The notes under the pieces: model-generated
Database searches by the model: none
What the model saw: the letters and a program-made list of their open reading frames with translations, nothing else
What the model was told of the DNA's origin: nothing
Source of the DNA: an uncultured Oscillospiraceae bacterium
Lineage (GTDB): Bacteria > Bacillota > Clostridia > Oscillospirales > Oscillospiraceae
Assembly (NCBI GenBank): GCA_934565655.1
Contig: CAKTIE010000002.1
Span: forward strand, 1-64,000
Reading direction: 5' to 3'
DNA length: 64,000 bases
Program-made: the position numbers and the translations under genes
Shown here: positions 8,134 through 17,045 of the stretch, one piece after another
Layout of the letters: each line of letters begins with the position of its first letter
Numbering within the stretch: the first letter of the stretch is position 1

Positions 8134-8582
8134 AAGAATATTTCGCTCTGCGGAGCGAGTCACTTTTGGCCGCTGTCCCAAAAGTGACCAAAAGGACAGC
8201 TTAAACCTGCGGTTTAAGAATCCGCCCACGCTATACGCTCTTTTAATTCGATACCCTATACCTCGCGTTCACAGAACACGATTGATTTCGGTTCGTATGA
8301 CGCATTGACTTCCGTCTTGCGCCGCTGCCGCTAACGATTTCAACGGTAGAACCAACAGTGTTGTTCGTTATGGGAATCAGCGGCAGCGGCGCTGGAGCAA
8401 AGGCGATTCAATGACAAAACGAAAAAGAAAAACTTGCGCAAACGCGCGGTATGCAACCACGATTTTGCACAGCGCATAACGCGCCCGGAAGTGAAGGAAC
8501 CGGAGGTTCCTTCCGGTGTTTTTGCCTACTTTTGTCACTGCTGACAAAAGTAGGTCGCGCCGGGGCGCGAAACTCCTCTTTT
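8134..8582. repeat. Non-coding, palindrome-rich intergenic block
   Basis: About 450 bases with no credible gene. It holds several dyads: cgctctgcggagcg (8144-8157), tcacttttgg/caaaagtga (about 8160-8188), ttaaacc/ggtttaa, a 14-bp pair gcgccgctgccgct at 8319-8332 with its exact complement at 8379-8392, and cctacttttgtc/gacaaaagtagg (about 8525-8554). The density of hairpins suggests a degraded or composite intergenic repeat, but only one copy is visible here. Confidence 0.5.
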
Positions 8583-9983
8583 TCACGTATTATCCTTATC
8601 AATCGGCCTTCTCCGCAAGATCCGCATCAGGCGCTTGCCGTTGAAAGGGATCAGCGGATAGAGATACCCCTTGCCCACCACCGGTTTGGTGGAGACGATC
8701 AGCACCACCGTGCCTACCACACCGGCGGCAAAGCCCCACCAGTCCCAGAAAAAGATCAGGATCAGCAGCACCATCCGCACCAGCTTGCAGGCGTAGCCCA
8801 TCTCATAGCTGTGCTGAGCGTAGCCCGCCACCGCCACGAAGGCCATATACACCAGCACCTCCGGCACCAGCCACCGGGCCTGGACGGCGAAATCCCCCAG
8901 GATCAGCGCGCCCAGCATGCTGAAGGAGTTGCTGAGGGCGTCCGGCGTGTTCAGCGACGCCAGCTTCAGGATATCCACGATGAACTCCACCAGCAGCAGC
9001 TGCACGATCAGCGGCACGAAATACTCGTCCTCGATCAGCAGGAACTCCAGCTCTCCCGGCAGCACGTCGCCGTTTTTCACCAGCAGATACCATAGCGGCG
9101 TGATGAACACCGTCAGGAACAGCACCACCAGCCGCACGATGCGGAGGTAGGTGCCGATCAGCGGCGGGAAGTAGTAGTCGTTGATCTCCTCGGCAAAGCT
9201 GAACAGGGTGGTGGGCAGCAGCATCACCGAGGGCGTGTTGTCGATCATCAGCAGGATGCTGCCCTCCATGACGCTGGCGGTGGCCACATCGGGGCGCTCC
9301 GTATAGCGGATTTTGGGAAACGGATTCCACCATTGCTTGGGAACGATGCACTCCGCGATGGACTCCTGACTCATGGCGATGGAGCGCACGTCGATGCTGT
9401 CCAGCTTCTGCCGCAGCTGGCGCAGATGCTGCTCGTTGGCCTCGCCCTTCATATAGACCAAAGCCACGTCGGTTTGGGACCGCCCGCCCACCTGATGGCG
9501 CTCCAGCGTCAGGGCCGGGTCACGGATGCGCCGCCGCAGCAGGGCGGCGTTGGCCATGATGCTCTCCACAAAGCCGTCGTGGCTGCCCCGCAGCACCTTG
9601 CTGGTGTCCGGCTCCTCCACGCCGCGGGTGGGGTATTCCTTGGCGTCCATCAGCACGCCGCCGTCGTAGCCGTCGATCACCAGCAGCGTCTTTCCGGCAA
9701 AGACCCCCACCACCATGTTATGCACATCCGTCTCCGCCGCCGCGTCCGGCACGGTGACATAGGCCGTCAGGAACGCCTCCAGATCCGGTATTTTCTTCAG
9801 ATCACCGATGGCCATCAGCCGCCCGATCATCCGCTCGATGAGCATATCCTCGGCATAGCCGTTCACCACCCACAGCCGCGCCCGCCTTCCGCCTGTCCGC
9901 AGCTCGCGGCCCACCATATCAAAATTCCGTCCCACACCCAGCAGGTCGTCCAGCTGGGCCGTCCGGGTATCAAAATCCACCAT
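8583..9983 (-). CDS. Spore germination GerA-family protein, SpoVAF-like
   Basis: I start at ATG 9983, 7 bases after ggaggag, giving 466 residues; an upstream in-frame ATG lies too close to that site. The N-terminal hydrophilic domain includes NFDMVGREL and VNGYAEDMLIERMIGRLM, typical of SpoVAF-type proteins. Membrane segments follow in the second half (VVLFLTVFITPLWYLLV, VLVYMAFVAVAGYA, LLILIFFWDWWGFAA). GerA-family proteins sit in the spore inner membrane and work in nutrient sensing or DPA release. It lacks neighbouring gerAB/gerAC or spoVA genes, so its partners must be elsewhere. A sigma-F/G-like promoter lies upstream. Confidence 0.87.
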   Translation of the reverse strand: MVDFDTRTAQLDDLLGVGRNFDMVGRELRTGGRRARLWVVNGYAEDMLIERMIGRLMAIGDLKKIPDLEAFLTAYVTVPDAAAETDVHNMVVGVFAGKTLLVIDGYDGGVLMDAKEYPTRGVEEPDTSKVLRGSHDGFVESIMANAALLRRRIRDPALTLERHQVGGRSQTDVALVYMKGEANEQHLRQLRQKLDSIDVRSIAMSQESIAECIVPKQWWNPFPKIRYTERPDVATASVMEGSILLMIDNTPSVMLLPTTLFSFAEEINDYYFPPLIGTYLRIVRLVVLFLTVFITPLWYLLVKNGDVLPGELEFLLIEDEYFVPLIVQLLLVEFIVDILKLASLNTPDALSNSFSMLGALILGDFAVQARWLVPEVLVYMAFVAVAGYAQHSYEMGYACKLVRMVLLILIFFWDWWGFAAGVVGTVVLIVSTKPVVGKGYLYPLIPFNGKRLMRILRRRPIDKDNT

Positions 9984-10006
9984 AGGCATCCTCCTCCGTT
10001 TTCCCT

Positions 10007-10036
10007 TATTATGGGAAAACGGCGCGGAGATTATAC
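10007..10036 (-). promoter_or_regulatory. Putative sigma-F/G promoter of the GerA-family gene
   Basis: On the minus strand GTATA (10032-10036) and CATAATA (10007-10013) are separated by 18 bases, resembling the sigma-G pattern (G-ATA, CATnnTA). This matches the forespore role of the gene. The -10 overlaps a small dyad, ttttccc/gggaaaa. Confidence 0.5.
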
Positions 10037-10048
10037 GGCGCCCCCGCA

Positions 10049-10092
10049 AAAGAGCGCCCCTGTGCAGCTCCGGCTGCACAGGGGCGCTCTTT
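10049..10092 (-). terminator. Terminator of the iscS-to-lysozyme operon
   Basis: Arms of 19 bases (10049-10067 and 10074-10092) are perfectly complementary. On the minus strand the stem is followed by TTTT. Confidence 0.85.
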
Positions 10093-10100
10093 CCATTCGT

Positions 10101-10997
10101 TCAATCTTCTTTGGGGACAAACATCAGGTTCATATCCACCTGAATGTCGATGCCGTCCAGCTGGCCACCGGCGGTATACTGCCACATGTCAAAGCGGTAG
10201 TAGAAGTCGGGATAGCTGTTGTAGTCCGCCACCCACAGGGAATAGTCCGCCAGGCGGCTCAGGTCATAGTGATAGTATCCCTGCTGGCGGTTGATGTATA
10301 CACCGGCCCGGTAGCCCGCCTCCTCAATGGTCTGGCAGAAGGCCACGGCGCTGTCGGTCAGGTGGGCGTAGTCATAGCCGTTGGTACGGGAATCCTCCGC
10401 CGCGATCGGCTCCCAGTCAAAGTAGATGGGCATTTCCAGTTGGCGGCCGCCCAGCTGCTCCAGCACATACTGCGCCTCCTCCCTGCCCTCCTCCGCCGTC
10501 AGGGCCTGCGAGAAGAAGTACGCGCCCGCGTCGATCCCGGCGGCGTGTGCGCCGTCCAGATGGCTGGTGAACAGCTCGTCCGGCTGCAAAGCGCCCTTGC
10601 CGTAGCCCCGGTAGCCCAGGCGGATGATGGCAAACTCCACGCCGTCCGCCGCGGCCTTATTCCAGTCCACATTCTTCTGGAACACCGACAGGTCGATGCC
10701 CCGCCGGGCGGTAAAGTCGCTGCCCAGATAGTGGGGCTGCTCCTCCAGCGTCACGAACTGCCAGCGCCGCAGCGGACTGACGGCGAAGTTCTCATGGGGC
10801 GTCAGCCATACCATATTAGCCCCGTCATTGACGTAGACCTGCCCCGCGTGGGGATCCGGCTCCTCCCGCTGCGCCGCGGGCCGCAGCGAGCGGAGCACCA
10901 CCGCCAGCAGCACCGCCGCGACCGCCGCCAGCACAACAGCCAGCAGCAGCGGCAGGACGCTTCTTCTCCGTTTTCTCTGTCTGGTCACGACCGCCAT
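10101..10997 (-). CDS. GH25 lysozyme-family hydrolase, membrane-anchored
   Basis: 298 residues. A basic N-terminus (RQRKRRR) and a hydrophobic segment (about 14-35) without a clear cleavage site suggest a signal anchor. The GH25 domain starts near residue 98 with RGIDLSVFQKNVDW and includes FAIIRLGYRGYG and the catalytic DxE pair in YFDWEPI; later blocks are GVYINRQQGYY and DMWQYT. GH25 enzymes cleave the MurNAc-GlcNAc bond of peptidoglycan, so a wall-remodelling role outside the membrane is likely. It is the last gene of a five-gene minus-strand operon; its start lies 1 base after the stop of the preceding gene, indicating coupling. Confidence 0.92.
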   Translation of the reverse strand: MAVVTRQRKRRRSVLPLLLAVVLAAVAAVLLAVVLRSLRPAAQREEPDPHAGQVYVNDGANMVWLTPHENFAVSPLRRWQFVTLEEQPHYLGSDFTARRGIDLSVFQKNVDWNKAAADGVEFAIIRLGYRGYGKGALQPDELFTSHLDGAHAAGIDAGAYFFSQALTAEEGREEAQYVLEQLGGRQLEMPIYFDWEPIAAEDSRTNGYDYAHLTDSAVAFCQTIEEAGYRAGVYINRQQGYYHYDLSRLADYSLWVADYNSYPDFYYRFDMWQYTAGGQLDGIDIQVDMNLMFVPKED

Positions 10998-10998
10998 C

Positions 10999-11595
10999 TC
11001 ATTTCTCCGCCTTCATCAGCTGCCGCATGACCCGCTGGGCAAACTCACGGGCATGGACCGCTTTCTCCTCATCCATAAAGGTGGTCTTGTAGCCCAGATG
11101 CCGCTCGCCGTACAGCCCCAGCCACTGAAGATGGGCATGCTTGCAGGTGCGGCGCAGGGCCTCCTCCCACAGGTCGGTGCCCTTCTCCACCCGATAGCCG
11201 CAGGTGGTGATGGCTGCCACGGCCTTGCCCTCCCACAGGGACGGGCCTTTTTCGTCGCCGTAGTACTTGCACAGGGCGTAGATGCAGCGATCCAGCGCCG
11301 CCTTCATAGGCGCGGTGCAGCTCCACAGATAGATGGGGCTGGCCAACAGCAGCAGGTCACAGTCGAGAATTTCCTCAAAAACCGCGGTCATATCGTCATC
11401 AATGACGCAGTTAGGGGCACCCCAGTCCCACTGGCAGCCCCGGCAGGCCATGCAGGGACTGATGGCTTCGTCATAGAGGGAGTGCACCGCAAAGGTGTGG
11501 CCCGCCGCCTGCCACTCGTCCAGGAACTCAGTCAGCAGGGCGCGGGTATTACTCTCCGCTCCGCGGGGAGAGGCAAACAGAACGCAGCATTTCAT
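10999..11595 (-). CDS. Flavodoxin-fold NAD(P)H-dependent oxidoreductase
   Basis: I start at ATG 11595 (MKCCVLFASPRG), behind a gaaaggag site; 198 residues. The first strand and phosphate loop (FASPRGAESNTRALL) bind FMN as in NADPH-dependent FMN reductases. A CMACRGC motif near residue 55, followed by NCVIDDDM, is typical of the iron-sulfur flavoprotein/WrbA-like branch, and ASPIYLWSCTAPMKAALDR is the conserved second FMN-contact region. It likely reduces a small molecule with a flavin cofactor; the substrate is unknown. It sits between an rRNA-methyltransferase-like gene and a lysozyme, with gaps of 13 and 1 bases. Confidence 0.87.
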   Translation of the reverse strand: MKCCVLFASPRGAESNTRALLTEFLDEWQAAGHTFAVHSLYDEAISPCMACRGCQWDWGAPNCVIDDDMTAVFEEILDCDLLLLASPIYLWSCTAPMKAALDRCIYALCKYYGDEKGPSLWEGKAVAAITTCGYRVEKGTDLWEEALRRTCKHAHLQWLGLYGERHLGYKTTFMDEEKAVHAREFAQRVMRQLMKAEK

Positions 11596-11608
11596 GGGGT
11601 TTCTCCTT

Positions 11609-12433
11609 TCAGATTCGCTCAAAAATGTGAATATCAAAGGCCGCCGTGGTGGTCAGCTGCTCCAGCTCCGCCAGACGGTCCTTCCCCGTCCGGGGCGTTT
11701 TCCAGCAGTAGGGTGTCATACCGAACAGGGCCTGAATATCCTCCTGACAGGGCAGGGTGATGGTATCCTTCACATGGACGATATCCGTATACCGGAAGCC
11801 CTCATAGGGCGTTTCGCCGGTCTCGTTGCGATAGGGGCAGTCATACAGCACCTGCTTCATCTCCCACAGGTGCTCCGCCGCCGGAACGACGTACAGGAAA
11901 TGCCCGCCGGGCCGCAGCACCCGGTGGAACTCGTCGACGGCCAACGGTGAAAAGCAGTCCAGCAGCAGATCCACCGTATCATCTCTCAGCGGCAGATGAT
12001 AGGCGCTGGCCACGGCGATCTCCGCCTGCTTCACCTGCTTTGCCGCCCGCCGGGCCATATCCTTGGAGATGTCGATGCCCGCCATGCGGGGCTCCTTCCC
12101 CGCGCGGGACAGCGCCTCATAGATGGCAGCGGTATAGTACCCCTCGCCGCAGCCCACATCCAGTACGGCAGGCGCTTCCGGCGTGTACCGAACCGCCAAT
12201 TGACACAGCGCCCGCTGCAAAAAGCCGTAGTAGCCCTTCTTGAGGAAGGCACTGCGGGCGGCGGTCATGGCCTTGTCATCGCCGGGGGCTTTGGAGTGAC
12301 GCTGATTCACCGGCAGCAGATAGGTATAGCCCTCTTTCGCGATGTCGAAGCAATGGCCGTTGGGACAGCGGCAGGTCTTTTCCTCCCGCGCAAGGGGTGC
12401 GCCGCACACGGTGCAGCGAAACAGGCTCCTCAT
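11609..12433 (-). CDS. RlmA-type 23S rRNA (guanine) methyltransferase
   Basis: 274 residues from ATG 12433. The N-terminus is a zinc finger (FRCTVCGAPL, CRCPNGHCFD) followed by the RlmA-specific segment AKEGYTYLLP and a KAPGDDKAM block. A Rossmann methyltransferase domain follows, with the SAM loop VLDVGCGEGYYT and a DCFSPLAVDEFHRVLRPGG region. RlmA I/II methylates N1 of G745 or G748 in 23S rRNA and can affect macrolide or lincosamide response. The start overlaps the stop of the upstream MATE gene by one base (TGATG), so the two are coupled. The exact target nucleotide cannot be read from sequence. Confidence 0.88.
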   Translation of the reverse strand: MRSLFRCTVCGAPLAREEKTCRCPNGHCFDIAKEGYTYLLPVNQRHSKAPGDDKAMTAARSAFLKKGYYGFLQRALCQLAVRYTPEAPAVLDVGCGEGYYTAAIYEALSRAGKEPRMAGIDISKDMARRAAKQVKQAEIAVASAYHLPLRDDTVDLLLDCFSPLAVDEFHRVLRPGGHFLYVVPAAEHLWEMKQVLYDCPYRNETGETPYEGFRYTDIVHVKDTITLPCQEDIQALFGMTPYCWKTPRTGKDRLAELEQLTTTAAFDIHIFERI

Positions 12434-13824
12434 CACTTTTCTCCCTCCGGCAGCGTCACGTCATGGATCCACTTTCCCCTCCGGATGCGGAAGAAGCACA
12501 GGGGACACTTGATCAGGGACTCCGCCTGGATGGCGGCCGCCACCCACCAGTAGGAGCTGCCCAGCACCAGCGCGAACAGCGCCGTCAGCGGCAGGGCCGC
12601 CAGCCACTGGGGCGCGATATCCAGCACGGCGGAGAAAAACACGTCGCCGCCCGCGCGCAGCACGCCGGTGACGGCGGTGATGGCATAGGCATGCAGCGGA
12701 ATGGACGCAAAGCCCGTCACGGCCAGGGCCGTGGCGATACGGGCCGTTTCATCATACAGCTTGAACAGCGGGAAGATCACTGGCTGGAACAGCAGCGGCA
12801 CCAGTGCCAGCGCGAACACCGCCAGCACCGCGCCCACCAGAATGGTGACCCACAGCAGGGTGTGGCTCAGCTCCAGCACCTCCTCGTGGCTCTGCCCCTC
12901 GCCAATGGCCTTGCCCACCATAACGGCGGTGGCCGCGCCAAGACCGAAGCACACCACCAGGAACAGCCGGTTCAGGTTGCCCATGACAGCGTTGGCCGCA
13001 AGATACTCCACGGAATTGACCGTATAGCCCAGGATCACCGTCAGCATACTGTTGCCCAGACCCCAGAGCAGCTCATTGCAAAGCACCGGCGAGGAATATT
13101 TGATAAACCTGCGGCACATCTCCCAGCCGGGGCGGAAGAAGGCCTTCAGGTGCAGGGGCATGGTCCTGCTGCGCAGGGCGCAGAACAGGCACACCGCAAA
13201 CTCCGCCACACGGCTCAGCAGCGTGGCGATGGCCGCGCCCTCCACTCCCAGCATGGGAAAGCCGCACTTGCCGAAGATCAGCAGATAGTTCATGCCGGTG
13301 TTGATCACCGTAGACATGCCGAACAGCTTCATGCCGAAGGCGGAGTTCTCCACGCTGCGCTGGGCGCTGACATAGATGGAGGACAGCATATTGAACACAT
13401 AGGAAAAGCCGATCAGGCGCAGATACGGCGCACCCAGCACCGACAGCTCGTGGTTGTTGCTGAGCAGATCCATGATCGCCACCGGCCACCGGTAAAGCAC
13501 CACGCCGATCACCGCGGCGATGCCTACGCCCAGATAGGCGGCCACGCCCATGGCGCGGCTGATGTTCTCCATGTCCTTCTTGCCCCAGTACTGGCTGATG
13601 AGGATGCCCACGCCGGACTGGACGCCGAACACGATGGAGATCAGCAGGAACACCGGCACGTTGGCGGTGGTCACGGCGGCCATGGCCTCGTTGCTCAGGC
13701 GGCTGACCATGAAGGTGTCGATCAGTCCCAGGGAGAAGGTGATGAGATTTTGCAGGGCGATAGGCGCCGTCAGGCGGAAAAGCCGCTCATAAAAGGTACG
13801 GGGACGTTTCAGTTCTCGGATCAT
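12433..13824 (-). CDS. MATE family efflux transporter (second paralogue)
   Basis: 463 residues with about 12 hydrophobic segments in two halves. The N-terminus (RLTAPIALQNLITFSLGLID, then TFMVSRL) and the PAIL-like first helix match the DinF/NorM-type MATE family common in Clostridia. It lies between the cysteine desulfurase (8-base gap) and the RlmA-type gene (1-base overlap), so it is expressed from the same transcript. Export of a toxic compound or metabolite is the family role; the substrate is unknown. It is clearly diverged from the MATE at 4895-6298 and is not a recent duplicate. Confidence 0.93.
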   Translation of the reverse strand: MIRELKRPRTFYERLFRLTAPIALQNLITFSLGLIDTFMVSRLSNEAMAAVTTANVPVFLLISIVFGVQSGVGILISQYWGKKDMENISRAMGVAAYLGVGIAAVIGVVLYRWPVAIMDLLSNNHELSVLGAPYLRLIGFSYVFNMLSSIYVSAQRSVENSAFGMKLFGMSTVINTGMNYLLIFGKCGFPMLGVEGAAIATLLSRVAEFAVCLFCALRSRTMPLHLKAFFRPGWEMCRRFIKYSSPVLCNELLWGLGNSMLTVILGYTVNSVEYLAANAVMGNLNRLFLVVCFGLGAATAVMVGKAIGEGQSHEEVLELSHTLLWVTILVGAVLAVFALALVPLLFQPVIFPLFKLYDETARIATALAVTGFASIPLHAYAITAVTGVLRAGGDVFFSAVLDIAPQWLAALPLTALFALVLGSSYWWVAAAIQAESLIKCPLCFFRIRRGKWIHDVTLPEGEK

Positions 13825-13832
13825 TTCTTACC

Positions 13833-14966
13833 TCATAGCATGGGAAAACGTGTATTCTTGTGCTGCAAAAGCGCCGCGTACAGCGCGTCGATATCGTCAA
13901 GGGTGGTCTCCGGGCCGAAGCTGACGCGCAGCACGCCGTTGGCGGTGCGCTTATCCAGCCCCAGGGCCGTCACCACATGGCTCAGCTTGCCCCGGTGGCA
14001 GGCGCTGCCCGCCGACAGGCAGATGTCCTGACTGCCCAGATCGGTGACCACATTGGCGCTGGGATATCCCACCAGCGACACCATCAGGATATGGGGTGCC
14101 TCGCCCTGACCCACGGCCACCACGCCGTCGATGGACAGCAGCTTCTCGCGGCAATAGGCCTTCACCTCCGCCATATGGGCCAGCTTGTCCGCCAAGCCCT
14201 GGGCACGCAGCTCCGCCGCCTTGGCAAAGCCCGCGATCTGGGCGGTGGCCTCGGTGCCGGAGCGGGTGCCCTCCTCCTGTCCGCCGCCGTGGAGCAGCGG
14301 GCGGATATTGCGGACATTGGGGCCCACATACAGCGCGCCGATGCCCTTGGGGCCGCCGATCTTGTGGGCGGAAAGACTCATCATGTCCACGCCCAGCGTC
14401 TTAGGATCGCAGGGCACCTTCATGAAGCCCTGCACCGCGTCGGTATGCAGCAGGGCGCGGCTATGGCGCTCCTTCAGAAGCCGGGCGATCTCCGCCACGG
14501 GGAACACGCAGCCGGTCTCGTTGTTCACCAGCATGACGCTGACCACCGCCGTGTCCTCCCGCAGCGCCTCGCCCACCTGAGCGGCGGTGATGTGGCCGGT
14601 CTTGTCGGGCTTGAGATACGTCACCTCACAGCCCTGCTGCTCCAGCGCGCGGCAGGTCTCCAGCACGGCGCTGTGCTCCACGGTGGTGGTGATGATGTGG
14701 CGGCCCGTATGGCGGTTCTGCCACAGGGCGGCCTGAATGGCCCAGTTATCGCTCTCCGTGCCGCAGGAGGTGAAGTGCAGCTCTTTCGGCTGGCAGCCCA
14801 CCGCGCCCGCGATAACGGCCCGATAGCCCTCCACCATCTTCTTGGCCTCCTGTCCCATGGGATACTGGGAGGAGGGATTGCCGAACTGCTGCGTCAGCAC
14901 GCGGTACATTTCATCGGCAACAGCCTTGGGTACAGGGGTGGTGGCGGCGTGATCCAGATAAATCAT
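13833..14966 (-). CDS. Cysteine desulfurase (NifS/IscS family)
   Basis: 377 residues, the usual length. It begins MIYLDHAATTP, has the FGNPSSQYPMG block, the PLP-lysine motif SLSAHKIGGPKG (Lys near 203), GGGQEEGTRSGTE, and the catalytic cysteine in AGSACHRGKLSHV. The enzyme removes sulfur from cysteine as a protein persulfide for Fe-S clusters or tRNA thiolation. No iscU or mnmA is adjacent. The divergent mtaB product, a radical SAM methylthiotransferase, needs Fe-S clusters and sulfur, so the pairing may be functional. It is the first gene of a five-gene operon. Confidence 0.94.
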   Translation of the reverse strand: MIYLDHAATTPVPKAVADEMYRVLTQQFGNPSSQYPMGQEAKKMVEGYRAVIAGAVGCQPKELHFTSCGTESDNWAIQAALWQNRHTGRHIITTTVEHSAVLETCRALEQQGCEVTYLKPDKTGHITAAQVGEALREDTAVVSVMLVNNETGCVFPVAEIARLLKERHSRALLHTDAVQGFMKVPCDPKTLGVDMMSLSAHKIGGPKGIGALYVGPNVRNIRPLLHGGGQEEGTRSGTEATAQIAGFAKAAELRAQGLADKLAHMAEVKAYCREKLLSIDGVVAVGQGEAPHILMVSLVGYPSANVVTDLGSQDICLSAGSACHRGKLSHVVTALGLDKRTANGVLRVSFGPETTLDDIDALYAALLQHKNTRFPML

Positions 14967-15000
14967 AACGGTTTCCTCTCTATTTTTCGCCTGTCGGGTA

Positions 15001-15029
15001 TTGTCATACCGGCCGGAATCAAGTATAAT
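15001..15029 (+). promoter_or_regulatory. Sigma-A promoter of mtaB
   Basis: TTGTCA at 15001-15006 and a perfect TATAAT at 15024-15029 are spaced by 17 bases; about 75 bases of leader precede the gene. Confidence 0.8.
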
Positions 15030-15110
15030 GGGGTATTATTTTAGGGACTGTTTCCTTATGGTGAGTGTCCGTAATTTTTAATTATACTGTATCAAAAAGG
15101 AAAGTGCAAG

Positions 15111-16394
15111 ATGCGCGTTGCGATTTACACCCTTGGCTGCAAGGTAAACCAATATGAGACCCAGGCCATGGAGCAGGAGCTTGTCCGCCGGGGGCATACG
15201 CTGGTGCCCTTTGAGGAAACGGCGGATGCCTACATCGTCAATACCTGCTCCGTCACCGCCGTCAGCGACAAAAAGTCCCGTCAGATGATCCGCCGCTGCC
15301 GCAAACTCAACGAAAACGCCGTGGTGGCCGCCTGCGGCTGCTACGTCCAGACCCATCCCGACGAGGCGGCGGGTCTGGCGCTGGATCTGATCGCCGGCAC
15401 CGGCGACCGGATGGCGTTCCTGAACCTTTTGGAGCAGGCCGCCCACGAGAAGGAGCCGGTGACCCTGCTGGACGACGCCCTGCGCCGCCGCCAGTTTGAG
15501 GTGCTGCCCGCCGGCGGCATGGCCGAGCGCACCCGCGCCATGCTGAAGGTGGAGGACGGCTGCGTCAACTTCTGCACCTACTGCATCATCCCCTATGCCC
15601 GCGGCCCGGTGCGGTCGCTGCCGCTGGAGACGGCGGCGGCCCAGACCGCGCAGCTCCGTGCCGAGGACTACCGTGAGCTGGTGCTGACCGGCATCGAGAT
15701 CTCCAGCTGGGGCCACGACCTGAAGAACGGCACCGGTCTCATCGACCTTCTGGAGGCCGTCAGCGCCGCGGCAGGCGACATGCGCCTGCGGCTGGGCAGT
15801 CTGGAGCCCCGCACCATCACCGAGGACTTCTGCCGCCGGGCGGTAAAGCTCCCCAACCTCTGTCCCCACTTCCACCTGTCGCTGCAATCCGGCTGCGACG
15901 CCACCTTACAGCGCATGAACCGCAAATACGACACCGCCCGCTTCTATGAATCGGTGCAGCTGCTGAACCGGTATTTCGACCGTCCCGCCGTCACCACCGA
16001 TCTCATCACCGGCTTCCCCGGCGAAACGGAGGAGGAATTCGCCCAGACGCTGGCGTTCATCGAAAAATGCGGCTTTGCCGCCATGCACATCTTCCCCTAC
16101 TCCATCCGTCCCGGCACGAAAGCGGCGGCCATGCCCCAGCTGACGGCGGCGGTGAAGGAGGAGCGGGCCGCGCGGGCCGCTCAGGTGGCCCACCGGATGC
16201 ATCAGGCCTATCTGGAGGGCTGCATCGGCAGGACGTATCCGGTTTTGTTCGAGCAGGAAAAGGACGGACTCTACACCGGCCACGCCCCCAACTATATGGC
16301 GGTGGCGGTGGAGGGCATTGATCTTCACAACCAGGTTCGGGAGGTGACCATTACCGCATGCAATGGAGAGACATTATTGGGGGAGCCGGTATGA
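15111..16394 (+). CDS. mtaB: tRNA t6A37 methylthiotransferase MtaB
   Basis: 427 residues with the three-domain methylthiotransferase layout. The N-terminal UPF0004 domain opens with YTLGCKVNQYE and contains NTCSV and CGCY, the three cysteines of the auxiliary cluster. The radical SAM domain has CVNFCTYCIIPYARG, and a C-terminal TRAM-like region follows. The GCKVNQYET signature separates MtaB from MiaB (GCQMN) and RimO (GCDKN). It converts t6A37 to ms2t6A37 in ANN-decoding tRNAs. The next gene, a YfbR-type nucleotidase, overlaps it by 4 bases (ATGA). Confidence 0.94.
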   Translation: MRVAIYTLGCKVNQYETQAMEQELVRRGHTLVPFEETADAYIVNTCSVTAVSDKKSRQMIRRCRKLNENAVVAACGCYVQTHPDEAAGLALDLIAGTGDRMAFLNLLEQAAHEKEPVTLLDDALRRRQFEVLPAGGMAERTRAMLKVEDGCVNFCTYCIIPYARGPVRSLPLETAAAQTAQLRAEDYRELVLTGIEISSWGHDLKNGTGLIDLLEAVSAAAGDMRLRLGSLEPRTITEDFCRRAVKLPNLCPHFHLSLQSGCDATLQRMNRKYDTARFYESVQLLNRYFDRPAVTTDLITGFPGETEEEFAQTLAFIEKCGFAAMHIFPYSIRPGTKAAAMPQLTAAVKEERAARAAQVAHRMHQAYLEGCIGRTYPVLFEQEKDGLYTGHAPNYMAVAVEGIDLHNQVREVTITACNGETLLGEPV

Positions 16395-16975
16395 AAGAGA
16401 AGCATCACCACTTCTTCGCCTACATCAGCCGGATGCGGTTCATCAACCGCTGGGCGCTGATGCGCAACAGCTATACCGAGAACATTCAGGAGCACAGCCA
16501 TATGACCGCCGTGCTGGCCCATGCGCTGGCGGTGATCCGCAACCAGTTCTTCGACGGCCACATCGACGAGGGGCAGGTGGCCGTGGCGGCATTGTACCAC
16601 GACGCCGGGGAGATCCTCACCGGCGACATGCCCACCCCCATCAAGTACTATAATCCTGCCATCCGGGACGCCTACCGTCAGGTGGAGCAGGTGGCGCAGG
16701 ATAAGCTGCTGGGCATGCTGCCCGACGAGCTGCGGCCCACTTACAGCGCCGCCCTGTCCCCTGCCGCGCCGGAGATCCAGCAGCTGGTGAAGGCCGCCGA
16801 CAAGCTCAGCGCCTACATCAAGTGTCTGGAGGAGCTGAAGGCGGGCAACAACGAGTTCCGTCAGGCGGAGGAGCAGACCCGTTATGCGCTGGAAGACATG
16901 GAGCTGCCGGAGGTAGACTATTTCCTGGAGCACTTCCTGCCGTCCTTCAAGCTGACGCTGGATGAGCTGGAATAA
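16391..16975 (+). CDS. HD-domain 5'-deoxynucleotidase, YfbR family
   Basis: I start at ATG 16391, inside the ATGA overlap with mtaB and behind gggggag; 194 residues, matching YfbR (about 199). The HD metal site is visible: FINRWALMRN, EHSHMTAVLAHAL, LYHDAGEILTGDMPTPIKYY, and a later Asp in KAADKLSAYIKC. YfbR dephosphorylates deoxyribonucleoside 5'-monophosphates using divalent metal and helps set dNTP pools. Co-translation with mtaB suggests a shared transcript but not an obvious shared pathway. Confidence 0.93.
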   Translation: MKEKHHHFFAYISRMRFINRWALMRNSYTENIQEHSHMTAVLAHALAVIRNQFFDGHIDEGQVAVAALYHDAGEILTGDMPTPIKYYNPAIRDAYRQVEQVAQDKLLGMLPDELRPTYSAALSPAAPEIQQLVKAADKLSAYIKCLEELKAGNNEFRQAEEQTRYALEDMELPEVDYFLEHFLPSFKLTLDELE

Positions 16976-17045
16976 CAGCTGGCATGAAATCTGACGATTT
17001 CATTGCCAAAAAAGCTTGCGGCCAGAGCACTCTGCCAATGTGAGC

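Noticed and set aside
8134..8582. CRISPR array in the palindrome-rich block
   Set aside because: Hairpins differ from one another and there is no regular repeat-spacer period; no cas genes are present anywhere in the window.
8451..9095. Plus-strand frame opposite the GerA-family gene
   Set aside because: Antisense shadow extending from palindromic intergenic DNA, no recognisable product.
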